Source of the DNA: Marimonas arenosa
GTDB taxonomy: Bacteria; Pseudomonadota; Alphaproteobacteria; Rhodobacterales; Rhodobacteraceae
Reading direction: 5' to 3'
Assembly: GCF_030848945.1 (NCBI RefSeq)
Contig: NZ_JANHAX010000008.1
Location: 62,001 to 126,000, forward strand
Length of the DNA stretch: 64,000 nucleotides
Position 1 is the stretch's first letter. Each line of letters starts with the position of its first letter. The notes under the pieces were generated by a model. That model was not told where the DNA came from. It ran no database searches and was given only the letters and a program-made list of their open reading frames with translations. This document shows, piece by piece, positions 50,980 through 60,522 of this stretch. The position numbers were made by a program, and so were the translations under genes.

Positions 50980-53115
50980 ATGATTGGCTTCTTCAGAAAG
51001 CTGTTCGGCGAAGCGAATACCGCCGATGTCGAGGAAAATCTCGAGATTGCGAGGCCGCAATCGCTATCCAGCAATGACAAAAGCGGTTCGCATGAGAGGG
51101 ACCCTTTTGAAGAAATGGAACGAGAGGCTAGGGAGCGCTTTGAGAGCATGTCTAGCACTTTGCCTGGAGGCGACTACTTCGAGTTGCTCGAGGCACTACA
51201 GCGAGCAATTGCGGATCGTAGATACTCGGATGCGGCGGAGGCTGCCTACAAGAGCATTTCACCCCTGCGAAAGTGGCTTAGTGACCCTCGCAGAGACTGG
51301 GAACGGGATCAAATCACCATTCCGGCGCTCCAGCAGGGTGGGACCATGATGGCTATCATTGGAAACCAGAAAGGGCTCGAAGAACTCCGTGATATAGTCA
51401 ATGAGTTCGATCATCTCGCGGAGTATCGACCCGACGCAGAGAAACATTTCAAATCTTTACTACTCTTCGATCGTATCAGGCGGGCCGTCTCAGAAAAGCC
51501 AGGCATTCTACAAAACAAGATGAAGGCTGAACTGGGCGAAGAAGATGGTCGTCTGGTCAGCAACCTAATTTCCTGGTTGGAGAAAGCTGGAGAGATTACC
51601 CGAGCAAAGAGCGGCAAAACGTACGCGCTCTACATGGCTGGGGCTCAGATGACCGAAGAAGATGCTTCGGCGATATATACTGAGCCACCGCGACCTAGCT
51701 CTCACCAAAAAGAGCGGCAGGCGGCAAGAGCGCTTGAACTTGACCTGGACAAACTGGACTTGGTTCCTCTGCCACCATCTCCGTATACTTGGTCCAAGAC
51801 CGAAGAGTTGCCGACAACTTCGGAAACTTTCTCTGATCCAGCAGGCTCCTGGCGAAATGTCACGATTGAGGCGATAGCGCCACCGGATCGTCCGGACCCC
51901 GCTTTTCGAAAGCATTTCACGACAAGTGGGGGTGTTCTTTCCTTCGATGATCTTGCTAAGTCTGAAGAAAGCCGCGGAGCTGCAGGGGCAGTCATGTTCA
52001 CGCCGGAGGTTGGCGGAGAACCAATCATCCGAAGTCTTAAGCGACCTCCATATTACTTGGATGTCCACCCAGAAGGAAAAGGCTTTGCTTCGCGATCGAA
52101 GGCCAACATCCTAACGGTCTATGACGAGAGGCTCGAGGTTGACTTCGAGACAGACCTCTCAACGACACCCGAGGTTCAAGAGAACCGGAAACGATTTGAT
52201 CTTGATGGAGCTGGAGCGGGAGCAGTGCTCTGGGGTGAGCCGCACCTAGCTCTGAACTGCATCGCCCTGAGCCCCCGACGAGATCGCTATGTTTATTCCC
52301 ATGTTGACGAGGCTTGGTGCATTGATCGCGATGGCAAGAGGCTTTGGGGGATCAGAATGCCCGAAAGACCAGTGGAAACCCACAGCCAGACTTTCGATGT
52401 CGGCGGGATCGGAGGTCAAGTCGGGACGGCTTTGGAAATCGAGCAGGCTCTTGACGAAATGAACCTCAAGATGCCGGTCACGCCCGAAGAAATTCGGCAG
52501 CGGTATCGGACGCTGGTACGGGAACTTCACCCGGATATTAATCCTGGTGGCGAAGACCGGATGAAGGTGGTGAACACGGCCTACGAGACCTTAACTGGAG
52601 CCAGTCAAGATGAACTCCAAGGAAATGAGCGAGCCGACGACCTTCTCAGCTTGTCCGCCACAATAACCTTCACTTTTGGCGGAGGGCCTGACCGAATACA
52701 AGCAGCAGCCTTCTCTGGAAGCGGCGACACCGTACTGCTAGGAACAGATGAAGGCCGCGTTCTGCGCATCGACAGTGCCGGTCGACCAATTGCCCTCTAT
52801 GACGTCGGCTCGGCTCCTGAGCGAATATTGGAGACGGACAACTACCTCTACATCCAAACTTTCACTCGGCTCTATGTCCTGGACGGTGATCGTCTTGTGG
52901 GCCTTCAGGACTGCACGACGAAGAGTGACCTGCTGGTGGACGAGGGAATGGTTCTACTGGTCGAGAACAAGGGCGTGCGTGTTCTGTCCGAAACTGGTCG
53001 TGCTTTGGCGACAGTACTGACCAAGGCGCCGATCCGACGAGCCGGGATCGAGAAAGGCGAGCTCGTGATCGAGACACGTACGCACCGAGGGCGGTTCAGC
53101 GGGCTTGGCAACTAG
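50980..53115 (+). CDS. J-domain protein with winged-helix-like and propeller-like regions
   Basis: 711 residues, no signal peptide. A charged N-terminal part leads to a probable winged-helix segment at about 165-215 (RRAVSEKPGILQNKMKAELGEEDGRLVSNLISWLEKAGEI). A middle region of unknown fold includes RSLKRPPYYLDVHPEGKGF and ALSPRRDRYVYSHVDEAWCIDRDGKRLW. A J domain follows at about 495-550 (TPEEIRQRYRTLVRELHPDINPGGEDRMKVVNTAYETL), with the HPD motif at 517-519, so it should stimulate an Hsp70 ATPase. After it come short beta-blade-like repeats (IQAAAFSGSGDTVLLGTDEGRVLRIDSAGR). Start at MIGFFRKLFGE is chosen; an upstream in-frame codon at 50926 is less likely. I know no named system with this architecture. 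Confidence 0.78.
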   Translation: MIGFFRKLFGEANTADVEENLEIARPQSLSSNDKSGSHERDPFEEMEREARERFESMSSTLPGGDYFELLEALQRAIADRRYSDAAEAAYKSISPLRKWLSDPRRDWERDQITIPALQQGGTMMAIIGNQKGLEELRDIVNEFDHLAEYRPDAEKHFKSLLLFDRIRRAVSEKPGILQNKMKAELGEEDGRLVSNLISWLEKAGEITRAKSGKTYALYMAGAQMTEEDASAIYTEPPRPSSHQKERQAARALELDLDKLDLVPLPPSPYTWSKTEELPTTSETFSDPAGSWRNVTIEAIAPPDRPDPAFRKHFTTSGGVLSFDDLAKSEESRGAAGAVMFTPEVGGEPIIRSLKRPPYYLDVHPEGKGFASRSKANILTVYDERLEVDFETDLSTTPEVQENRKRFDLDGAGAGAVLWGEPHLALNCIALSPRRDRYVYSHVDEAWCIDRDGKRLWGIRMPERPVETHSQTFDVGGIGGQVGTALEIEQALDEMNLKMPVTPEEIRQRYRTLVRELHPDINPGGEDRMKVVNTAYETLTGASQDELQGNERADDLLSLSATITFTFGGGPDRIQAAAFSGSGDTVLLGTDEGRVLRIDSAGRPIALYDVGSAPERILETDNYLYIQTFTRLYVLDGDRLVGLQDCTTKSDLLVDEGMVLLVENKGVRVLSETGRALATVLTKAPIRRAGIEKGELVIETRTHRGRFSGLGN

Positions 53116-53184
53116 GCAGAGTGTTTCTTTTGACCATCGGATGGACATCGCACGCCAGGAGGTCGCTGAAAGCATCCAAAGTAT

Positions 53185-53430
53185 ATGACACTGAAAACAG
53201 AAGTTTCTCTAGTTTCGAAAAGACCTCTCGGGAGATATTTTGTGCGACCAAGAAACAAAGAAAATTTGATTTTCCAAACTGTTCCGAGCGGGAAAATCAT
53301 AAGACAAGAAGTTCGGACGGTTGTTGTTCGAGATGGTGCCGTCATTGAAGAACGTTTCGAACGGGTTTTCTTTGATGATGAACTTTCGGAGTACAGTGAT
53401 TCAAGGTCGACAATACCGCTGACAAAGTAG
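53185..53430 (+). CDS. Small protein of unknown function
   Basis: 81 residues, charged and beta-rich in appearance (VRTVVVRDGAVIEERFERVFFDDELSEYSD). It follows the J-domain gene by 69 bp on the same strand and lies within the same 28-bp repeat bracket. There is no clear ribosome site. Base composition is more AT-rich than in the core part of the window. Function unknown. Confidence 0.5.
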   Translation: MTLKTEVSLVSKRPLGRYFVRPRNKENLIFQTVPSGKIIRQEVRTVVVRDGAVIEERFERVFFDDELSEYSDSRSTIPLTK

Positions 53431-53502
53431 GTGTTTGATCCCACGATTTGATGGCGTGATCCTTTCACATGATTGGAAGGAAGCACTATGGGACGAGTTC
53501 GT

Positions 53503-53530
53503 CAGTGTCGGCAAACACTTACGGAAACAC
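53503..53530 (+). repeat. 28-bp direct repeat, right copy
   Basis: Exact copy of 50686-50713. It ends 7 bp before the stop of the minus-strand zinc-ribbon gene. Confidence 0.9.
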
Positions 53531-53537
53531 TGCTGAT

Positions 53538-54107
53538 CTACGTTGTCTTGTAGAACTCCATTTCACAAGTTGTACATTTCCAGCTTGGCTGGCTTCCATC
53601 CATCTCAATCACGCAACCACCAAACACCACCTCGCCGCGTCGTTCTTTTTCCATCAGCTCGTGTGACAAACTCGGCATGCCGTACATGATACTTGCAACG
53701 GGAGATGCGCCGCAGTTCGGGCACTTCCGGGGCTTCCTTGCGTATGTAGGTTTTGTCGGAGGTGGAGCAGTTGCTGCGGCACGTTCGATCACCTCTTGCA
53801 CAGCATCGAATGTCTCCGGATAGGCGTTCATCCCAGAGCTCTGGATGTTGAGCTCCTTGGAGCAGATGGAAAGCGACCACCCACTCCCGTCCATTATGGA
53901 AGGGTCATGGTACTCTGCGACCCATTTGTCGACACTAAGGTCTACCAAGTTTCGTATCACATCGGCCCAAGCTTTGTTTTTGGAGGTCAGGATGATTGGC
54001 TCGGGCGGCGGCCCAGGCATATCGAAAGTCTCAAACTTAATGATTTGAGGTTTTGTTTTGTGGGACTTGCTTGAAGATTTTGATTTCTTCGTCACTTGGC
54101 TACCCAA
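53538..54107 (-). CDS. Zinc-ribbon protein of unknown function
   Basis: 189 residues. The N-terminus is basic and low-complexity (SQVTKKSKSSSKSHKTK). The middle part has no recognised fold. The C-terminal 65 residues hold two CxxC knuckles, RKCPNCGAS and WKCTTCEMEF, separated by YGMPSLSHELMEKERRGEVVFGGCVIEMDG, a form seen in small zinc-ribbon proteins with YGMP and GGC motifs. It starts 40 bp after the yhaN-like gene on the same strand and may be its operon partner. A truncated second copy of the C-terminal part lies at 60615-60785. Confidence 0.72.
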   Translation of the reverse strand: MGSQVTKKSKSSSKSHKTKPQIIKFETFDMPGPPPEPIILTSKNKAWADVIRNLVDLSVDKWVAEYHDPSIMDGSGWSLSICSKELNIQSSGMNAYPETFDAVQEVIERAAATAPPPTKPTYARKPRKCPNCGASPVASIMYGMPSLSHELMEKERRGEVVFGGCVIEMDGSQPSWKCTTCEMEFYKTT

Positions 54108-54147
54108 TCAATTGCTCGGTGTGTGGTGCTTACAGAACACCATCGGC

Positions 54148-57100
54148 TCAAATTTCATGGATCATTGCGCTGTCTCCGCACACGTCTTTCGCGAGCTCAA
54201 CAACGTGCTCATGGTGTGTGAAATACAGCGCCTGTCCCTGCATCGAAATCTCTCGTAACAGCCCAAGCGCAGCGGCAGTTCGTGTGTTGTCGAAGGTTTC
54301 CATGATGTCATCAGCGACGAATGGGAGCGTGGTGCCGCTTGCGCTGTACTGCCGATACCCTGCAAGGCGCAGGGCAAGGTAGAGCTGGAACCGTGTGCCC
54401 TTAGACATCTCAGCAACCGTAATTGAGCGACCGTCACGTTTTCGGAGGGCGAGAAGTACTTCGTGCTGACCATCGGACTGTGTCCGCAATTCGGAATATT
54501 CGCCTGCTGTCAAAGTGCGGAAAGCGGCTTCAGTATCCGCCAGCATCTTGCTGCGGTGATCGTCTCGGTAGTTTGAGAGAGCTTGTTCCGCCGCAAGAAC
54601 TCCTAGCTTGAGCCGGAGCACGGTCTTCGCCCGTTCTTCAAGATCGATCAGCAGGGTTTGACGCTTCTCCTCGAGTTGGGCTGGCGCATTGTCTCCCCCC
54701 ACTTTCTCAAGCGCGTCTTTTGCAGCGCGCAAATCCCCGACCTTTTGCGCATAGTCTGTCTCGGCATCCTGAAGGTCTATGTCGATCCCTTCTCGACGCG
54801 CTTCCAGGTCCAGCACACTCTGATCAGCAAGCAGGCCTTGAGCTTCCGACACATCCTCCACACCCAAGCGCGCCACAATACGGTTGCGTAACTCGGCCGC
54901 ATCCTTTTTCGCTCGATCTGCTTCGGACGCATTCTTTAGCGCCGCCGAGAGGTCATCCAGGTTTTCAACGGCGTGAACATCTGCAAACGGCTCAGCCATT
55001 TGCGTCAAACGTTCAGTGATTGCGTTTAGCGCCGCCTGAGCTTCTCGTGCTGTTTCTTGGGCGTCCTCGATCTTTGAAGTGAGGTCGTCATAAAGCTCTC
55101 GAGTGGTTTCTGCTTGCTCGAGGCGGCGCTTCAGACGCTCTGCTAGAACGAGGGGTTTTGCATCTTTGGGTTCGTTTACGGTTTCAGCAATTTTTTCGAT
55201 CTCTTCCACGAAACGCTGATGATCTTGCTCCATGGCTTGGATGCGACGCTCTAGCTGACGCTTGTCTCGGTCCTTTGCAGCCAGGCTTCGCAAGGTCGAA
55301 ACCTTCCAGCGAAACTGCTCCAGGTCTTGTAGGGCAGGGGGAAACTCCGCAACTTCGCGATCCCAGCTCGTCGTTATTTCCGATAGCGCCTCGGACAGCT
55401 CTGTGACGCCCGTTTCTCTGTTTTGGACGTCCTTCTGTGCTTTCTCGAGCGCACGCTGGTGGGCCTCGATTTGCGTCTGCGCCTTTGTAATCTGAATGAC
55501 TTTCGCACGCGCTCGATTGCTGAGTTCCTTAAGGCCCAGCGCATCATCTGTCATGCCAAGCGCGCTCTTTAATCTGGCCTCTGCATTGGTAACGGCCTCT
55601 TGGGCATCCTTGGTAGCAGTCTTCTTGGCATTTAAGTCTAACAGGGAGTGCTGAGCTACTGAGAGAAGAGACTGCCAAGCAGGTAAGTCTCTTGGATCGA
55701 AACTATCTGGCAGGTGGAGCGAGTCTAACAAAGATGCCGTGCCCTCGGCCTCCTCCGTCAGTGCTGCTTCCGCAGCTTCCAAGTGACGTGTTCGGGTTGC
55801 TAAGGTGGTTTTGGCTGCCGCTACGTCGACCTCCACCTCTTTGAGGCGCGCCAATTTCTCTGCGAAACCAAGTCGAGCTTCTTGGAGAGCATCGTCTTTC
55901 GACATGGCATTCTCAAAAGAGAGCGCAGAACTTTCTGTCAAATCCTCTCGGTGCTTGGCCCAAAGATCATCTCGCTCAGCGCGCGCATGTTTAGCATCAT
56001 CGTCGACTGTAGCAGCGTCACCGGTTTCAAGTGTTTGCAGTCTCGCAAACCGTTGATCGTACTCTACCTCAGCGTCTTCCTGCGCGGCCTTTGCTTTGTC
56101 GAGCTTGCCGAGAAGGGCATCGTACCTCTCCGCTGCCCGCTTCGCCTCGCGTTCCGAGAAACTCAGCGAGCTAAGATCGGACAATTCGCCCTGCCACGGA
56201 ACAAGTTTGGCTAATGCGGCGTTCAGGGCCGTTTCTGCCGAAGAAAGCTCTCTATTCGCTGTCTCCTGATCTGAAATCAGGCGCTCGGGTTCGATGTCCT
56301 CAAGCAGTTGTTCCAGGTTTTCATCGATTGATGCGGCATCAAGTGTCGGCGCATCCTCATTTGTGAGGTCTTCCAGGTTCTGCTGGGCAGTAGTGACCTC
56401 TTTGTTCGCAGTCGCAAGACGTGCTTGAACATCTGAATATTGTCCGGCGATGTCTTCAAGCTGCGACAAAAGCACTTCGGAAAGCACGCCATCGTCTGCG
56501 CGTTCAAGTTTTAGTTCCGTGGCAAGATCAGCAATCTCTTCCTCTAAACTAGTTTTCTCGGCCTCTCGCTTTGGAAGATCCTCTTCGGCAGTCTGGGCGC
56601 GGGATTTTGGCGCATCCAATAGGATCGTCAGCGCGTCAGCCGCATTCGAGATTGTGTCATCAATCTTAAGGCCATCTCGCTTTTCTTGCTCTGCTTCCAG
56701 CCGAAGAGTCGCTTGCCGAAGTTCGGTTTGGGCCTCGACTTGCTTCAGCTTCAAATCCTGAGCTTCATCTACCCAAGTTTCTGGAACGCTGGGGTAGGCC
56801 GCCGTATTGGCAAGCGTATCTTCATGATCTTGGAGGGAACGCATGAGAGGGATGCATTCGATCATCGCCTCTACGCGTTGCTTTTCATTTAGCAGCCCAT
56901 CCCGTGTTGTTTTGGCCGCTTCCATGAGCTTTTGCGCACTATCACGCTCATCTTTCAGTCTTCGAAAGCTGCTCGCAGGCACATCAAGTTCTCGGATTTC
57001 ATCATGCAGTTCTTTAAGAGCGCGTTTTGCGTCAGCAAGTTCTGTCTTTCTGGCGCGCTTCTTGTAGAAGAGGTCCACTTCGGCCCGGGCAGTCTCAAGA

Positions 57101-57588
57101 ACTGACCCGAGATCAGAAAGCCCGGCAGCAGCCGAAAACAGTAGTTCGCCAAGGTTCCCTTGGCTCGCGAGTATATCGTCGCCACCAGCTTCAATGGTCT
57201 CGTCGTCTAGTGAGAACATTGCCTGGTATTGATCGCGATCGATGCCATCGAGCGCATGCAGAAGTACGGCGGGGTTGGCTAAGTCTCCTGAAGGCGTGAT
57301 CAGATCATTCTTGTTGCGCTTGATCCGAACGAGTTCAGTCGGCGCTCCTTCGATCTCGAGCACAGCGCCGACCCGCATGTTCTCGTAGTCATGCAGGAAG
57401 TTGTATTTGCTCCTCGCGGGGATGCCGAAGAGGAGGTCAAGATAGCCCTCAAATGATGTCGTCTTGCCTGCTTCGTTTGGTCCAAAAATGATATGCAGGT
57501 CTGACTTGCCCTCTTCGCGCGGACCAAAATCGAGCGAGAAGTCGGTAAAATGACCGAACCGGGTTAAATCGAGCCGACGCAGCCTCAT
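54148..57588 (-). CDS. SMC-like AAA ATPase, YhaN type
   Basis: 1146 residues. The N-terminal Walker A is IIFGPNEAGKTT (36-44) in the YhaN/RecF-like context LDLTRFGHFTDFSLDFG. Very long coiled-coil arms with many Ala, Glu and Lys residues run from about 160 to 1010. The C-terminal half of the ATPase has the signature EMSKGTRFQLYLALRLA and Walker B LPFVADDIMETFD. This is the Rad50/SbcC-like partner of YhaO-type nucleases. Its ATG overlaps the nuclease stop by 4 bp, so the pair is coupled. It probably processes or repairs DNA ends; in this island a defence role is possible. Confidence 0.87.
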   Translation of the reverse strand: MRLRRLDLTRFGHFTDFSLDFGPREEGKSDLHIIFGPNEAGKTTSFEGYLDLLFGIPARSKYNFLHDYENMRVGAVLEIEGAPTELVRIKRNKNDLITPSGDLANPAVLLHALDGIDRDQYQAMFSLDDETIEAGGDDILASQGNLGELLFSAAAGLSDLGSVLETARAEVDLFYKKRARKTELADAKRALKELHDEIRELDVPASSFRRLKDERDSAQKLMEAAKTTRDGLLNEKQRVEAMIECIPLMRSLQDHEDTLANTAAYPSVPETWVDEAQDLKLKQVEAQTELRQATLRLEAEQEKRDGLKIDDTISNAADALTILLDAPKSRAQTAEEDLPKREAEKTSLEEEIADLATELKLERADDGVLSEVLLSQLEDIAGQYSDVQARLATANKEVTTAQQNLEDLTNEDAPTLDAASIDENLEQLLEDIEPERLISDQETANRELSSAETALNAALAKLVPWQGELSDLSSLSFSEREAKRAAERYDALLGKLDKAKAAQEDAEVEYDQRFARLQTLETGDAATVDDDAKHARAERDDLWAKHREDLTESSALSFENAMSKDDALQEARLGFAEKLARLKEVEVDVAAAKTTLATRTRHLEAAEAALTEEAEGTASLLDSLHLPDSFDPRDLPAWQSLLSVAQHSLLDLNAKKTATKDAQEAVTNAEARLKSALGMTDDALGLKELSNRARAKVIQITKAQTQIEAHQRALEKAQKDVQNRETGVTELSEALSEITTSWDREVAEFPPALQDLEQFRWKVSTLRSLAAKDRDKRQLERRIQAMEQDHQRFVEEIEKIAETVNEPKDAKPLVLAERLKRRLEQAETTRELYDDLTSKIEDAQETAREAQAALNAITERLTQMAEPFADVHAVENLDDLSAALKNASEADRAKKDAAELRNRIVARLGVEDVSEAQGLLADQSVLDLEARREGIDIDLQDAETDYAQKVGDLRAAKDALEKVGGDNAPAQLEEKRQTLLIDLEERAKTVLRLKLGVLAAEQALSNYRDDHRSKMLADTEAAFRTLTAGEYSELRTQSDGQHEVLLALRKRDGRSITVAEMSKGTRFQLYLALRLAGYRQYSASGTTLPFVADDIMETFDNTRTAAALGLLREISMQGQALYFTHHEHVVELAKDVCGDSAMIHEI

Positions 57589-58832
57589 GATGGGGCCTCG
57601 ACATCGCCCGCCATCATCCGGGCCGTAATGTCTTTGATACCCTCTTTGAGGAGTTCACGAACAACATCGGTCTGCTCAGCTTCGCTATCGCCAAAAGCCT
57701 GCCGGAGCTCCGGGGGAAGGTCGGCGATAAGCTCTTCAGCATTTTGCTCCGCGCGCATCAGGAAAGTGGCGTTGTCTGTCAGCGCGTCCATCAAGTTTGA
57801 GAGTTCTCGCCGTGGATCATCACCGGTCACAGGCGTGGTCGGCGGAGTAAGGTGATTGACGATTTTGTCGATCCAAACCGATCCCTGCGCGCGGGCGAGG
57901 TTTGATACTTGTTCTAACAGCAAATCGTGGTCTCGCCGCAGACGCCATGCAAGTGGCGACGCGCCAATGAGTTCAAGCCGCAAAACCGAATGGTCCGAGG
58001 GTGTCATAGCGGCCGATCTCAACTCCGCATCGATCACCTCGAGAGCATCTCTCCAATCGTCAACAGCGTCGAGACTGATATCCCTGCGCGCGAATTCCAC
58101 GGTTGAAGTGAAGCGCTCTTCTAAAGACACATGGCCGTCATTGACGCTCACCAGAGTGACGGATTTTGAACCAGCTTCTCCAATGTCTCGACCCTGCGGC
58201 ATTCCAGGCATGACAATGTGCGGAGCCTCAGAATGAACTTGTCGGATATGGACATGACCGAGCGCCCAGTAGTCAAAACCATGCGACTGCAGGTCATTGA
58301 TGCTGCAAGGCGCGTAGGTGTCGTGCCCGGCCGCACCAGCCAAGCTCGTGTGCAGCATCCCAATGTTGAATAGGCCGGATATGGGTGCCTTGTATTTGGG
58401 AAGAAGGCTTTCGGGAGCATGTGGTTTGGCAAAGCTGACGCCGTGGATCGCTGCGCCTTGGTCACTGAGTTCAACAGTGCCTCCGTGCCCTGTGAAGACG
58501 TGAACGTTAGGCGGCAGCTCAAGCTCGCGGGTCAGTACACTTTCAGCATCGTGATTGCCTCGGATCATGAAAACTGAAACGCCAGCTCTATGCAGACGCT
58601 CCATTTCGCTCACCAGAAACGCAGCGGTTTTCATGCTCCTCATGTCGCCATCATAGAGATCGCCCGCGATCAGTAGGGCGTCGACATTTTCCTCTAAACA
58701 AAGGTCCACTATGCGCTCCAGAGAGCGCCTTGTTGCGTTGCCAACAAGATCGGCGAGGTCTTCATCCTTCAGCGCGAGGCTGCGAAGTGGGGCATCAAGG
58801 TGGAGATCGGCGGTATGAATAAAGCGGAACAT
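57585..58832 (-). CDS. Metallophosphoesterase/DNA exonuclease, YhaO (SbcD/Mre11) type
   Basis: 415 residues. The calcineurin-like phosphoesterase motifs are in order: FIHTADLHLDAPL, LLIAGDLYDGD, IRGNHDAES, LHTSLAG and ALGHVHIRQ, giving a complete dinuclear metal site. A C-terminal region after about 270 fits the capping domain of YhaO. The family acts as a nuclease with a YhaN-type ATPase, here encoded directly downstream with a 4-bp overlap. No strong ribosome site precedes the ATG. Confidence 0.88.
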   Translation of the reverse strand: MFRFIHTADLHLDAPLRSLALKDEDLADLVGNATRRSLERIVDLCLEENVDALLIAGDLYDGDMRSMKTAAFLVSEMERLHRAGVSVFMIRGNHDAESVLTRELELPPNVHVFTGHGGTVELSDQGAAIHGVSFAKPHAPESLLPKYKAPISGLFNIGMLHTSLAGAAGHDTYAPCSINDLQSHGFDYWALGHVHIRQVHSEAPHIVMPGMPQGRDIGEAGSKSVTLVSVNDGHVSLEERFTSTVEFARRDISLDAVDDWRDALEVIDAELRSAAMTPSDHSVLRLELIGASPLAWRLRRDHDLLLEQVSNLARAQGSVWIDKIVNHLTPPTTPVTGDDPRRELSNLMDALTDNATFLMRAEQNAEELIADLPPELRQAFGDSEAEQTDVVRELLKEGIKDITARMMAGDVEAPS

Positions 58833-58958
58833 GTCACTCGGTAGCCCATCACAATTGGACGACGTATTACAAGCAGCATTTAGAAGCTAACCGTTCTGTA
58901 CCCGTCGACGATGTCGCAAAGCTCTAAGCTGACCCAATAAACATTGGCGAAAAATGCA

Positions 58959-59768
58959 TCAGTCAAAGTTGAAGAACAGGATATCCTCATAAGTCCCATC
59001 AGCGATTTTTTTGCTCATCGACTTCATGCGCTCTTCAGACTTCTCCTTGAAATCATTCAAAATCCACTCATCGTCTGAATACGCTCCTAAACACAGGTTG
59101 CGACGGCCTAAGGCCATGATCTCTTCTTTCGGCAAGCCTTCAAGCAACAACACAAGGTCCATCGGCTTCTTTTCGTTTTTGTCTGAAATTTTGCCCAAAG
59201 CGATCATCGCGCAGTAGAAAAAGTGCTTCTCTGGTGTGTGCTTCATGTTGAGATGTTGTGAGCAAACGATTGCCTGCAGTATAGCATCTTCATTGTTGAT
59301 TGTAGCTTCGTCCAATAATGCCTGCGCGTCACGGTCTGCATGCTTGAGATAATTGTATGCACGCCGTCGATCAGACCAATATGCGCGTCGCTCTTCAGCA
59401 GGCGAATCACTGGAAATCTGATCGAAGTGAAGTTCCGGATCGTCCTCGAAGAGCTTCTTATATTGCTGAACCAATTCAAGCGCGCCGTCGCCCCATTTTC
59501 GAATGTCGTCCTCTGTAATTTCTCCTGAATGTAGATCCTTTGCCGCACGAAAAAATCCGTAGACCACACCATGCACCGAGGCATCTTTACCTCGCTCCTG
59601 CAAAAGGTCCGCAAGAACGTTATGTGCAGCTGAACTGACTGTGTGAATTGCTAGAGGGTCCAACTCGAGGAAATACATCTGGATAGCGGCAGCCAGTTGG
59701 CGCTCCCCGACTGAAAGCTTGTTTATGAAGCGCCTGCCTTTCTCCTGCTCGCTCTTAATGATTTCCAT
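58959..59768 (-). CDS. Unknown cytoplasmic protein
   Basis: 269 residues, mostly helical in look and charged; no signal peptide or membrane segment. Segments of note: SVGERQLAAAIQMYFLELDPLAIHTVSSAAHNVLADLLQ, RRRAYNYLKHADRDAQALLDEA and CSQHLNMKHTPEKHFFYCAMIALGKI. The first, with the YLKHADRD motif, recalls small helical proteins annotated only as hypothetical in accessory DNA. It lies 126 bp upstream of the yhaO-like gene on the same strand. I do not recognise a family. Confidence 0.65.
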   Translation of the reverse strand: MEIIKSEQEKGRRFINKLSVGERQLAAAIQMYFLELDPLAIHTVSSAAHNVLADLLQERGKDASVHGVVYGFFRAAKDLHSGEITEDDIRKWGDGALELVQQYKKLFEDDPELHFDQISSDSPAEERRAYWSDRRRAYNYLKHADRDAQALLDEATINNEDAILQAIVCSQHLNMKHTPEKHFFYCAMIALGKISDKNEKKPMDLVLLLEGLPKEEIMALGRRNLCLGAYSDDEWILNDFKEKSEERMKSMSKKIADGTYEDILFFNFD

Positions 59769-59820
59769 TGTCTACCTCATCCAAACATAGTCCGTTGAAG
59801 CCTAACGGTGCCTTCTTGTC

Positions 59821-60522
59821 ATGTCAGCACTAAGGTGGCTTTTGCGCTTATCGTTGCAATCCATCTACGGACAGCCTTCGGGAATGTTTGTTGCGACGCG
59901 ACAACTAGGTTGGTGGCCTTGCGGAAATGCAGCCGATTTTCGCGGAAGAATGGGAGTGCAGATACTTCGAGTTTTTCAACAAGTCGGGTACTGTGGGGAT
60001 GTGGAAGACCTAACCGCTCGCCGCAAAGGAAAGGCTGTGAAAACCGTAAACGCTCTTCTGAATGCACCCCGGCAAGAACAAAGCGCCTGGATTCGAGAAA
60101 AATTCCCCGATTTTGGAGAGATGGCTCATGAACCAAGCACTTGCCTGGGTATTTTCTACCCGGAAGATAGGATCGATTTGTCTGAGTATGAGAGTTATCC
60201 GGAAGATTATGACACAATAGGGATATTACGCCAGAGCTTGAGAGAATTTACAGACGAACGAGAGACACAAATACTGAATGGTTCACCACTTACGAATGCG
60301 GAAGCTCTTGCACTAAAACATCACGTTGCTGACGCGGACTCTGACGGATGGGTTGGTGTGCACAGCTGGGAAGCGCAGGCAATTGACGGGGCAGTATTTG
60401 TCGTAGCCTTGGGATATTCAGAAGGGCAAGGCGGCATTCGTTTGGACGACCCTTGGCTAGTTGAGAGTCGTGACGAGGCGCGAGCGTGGCTGAAGAAGCA
60501 CAAAATCTGGAGTCGACTGTAA
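59821..60522 (+). CDS. Unknown protein
   Basis: Up to 233 residues. The first 44 residues do not look coding, and the protein may start at the ATG near 59953 (MGVQILRVFQQVGYCGD). The better part is acidic and includes FYPEDRIDLSEYESYPEDYDTI and a tail LVESRDEARAWLKKHKIWSRL. No motif of known function was found. It is divergent from the previous unknown gene (52 bp), so the two might share a control region. Confidence 0.5.
   Translation: MSALRWLLRLSLQSIYGQPSGMFVATRQLGWWPCGNAADFRGRMGVQILRVFQQVGYCGDVEDLTARRKGKAVKTVNALLNAPRQEQSAWIREKFPDFGEMAHEPSTCLGIFYPEDRIDLSEYESYPEDYDTIGILRQSLREFTDERETQILNGSPLTNAEALALKHHVADADSDGWVGVHSWEAQAIDGAVFVVALGYSEGQGGIRLDDPWLVESRDEARAWLKKHKIWSRL

Noticed and set aside
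50686..53530. CRISPR array from the repeated 28-mer
   Set aside because: There are only two copies, 2.8 kb apart with genes between, not regularly spaced repeats with spacers.
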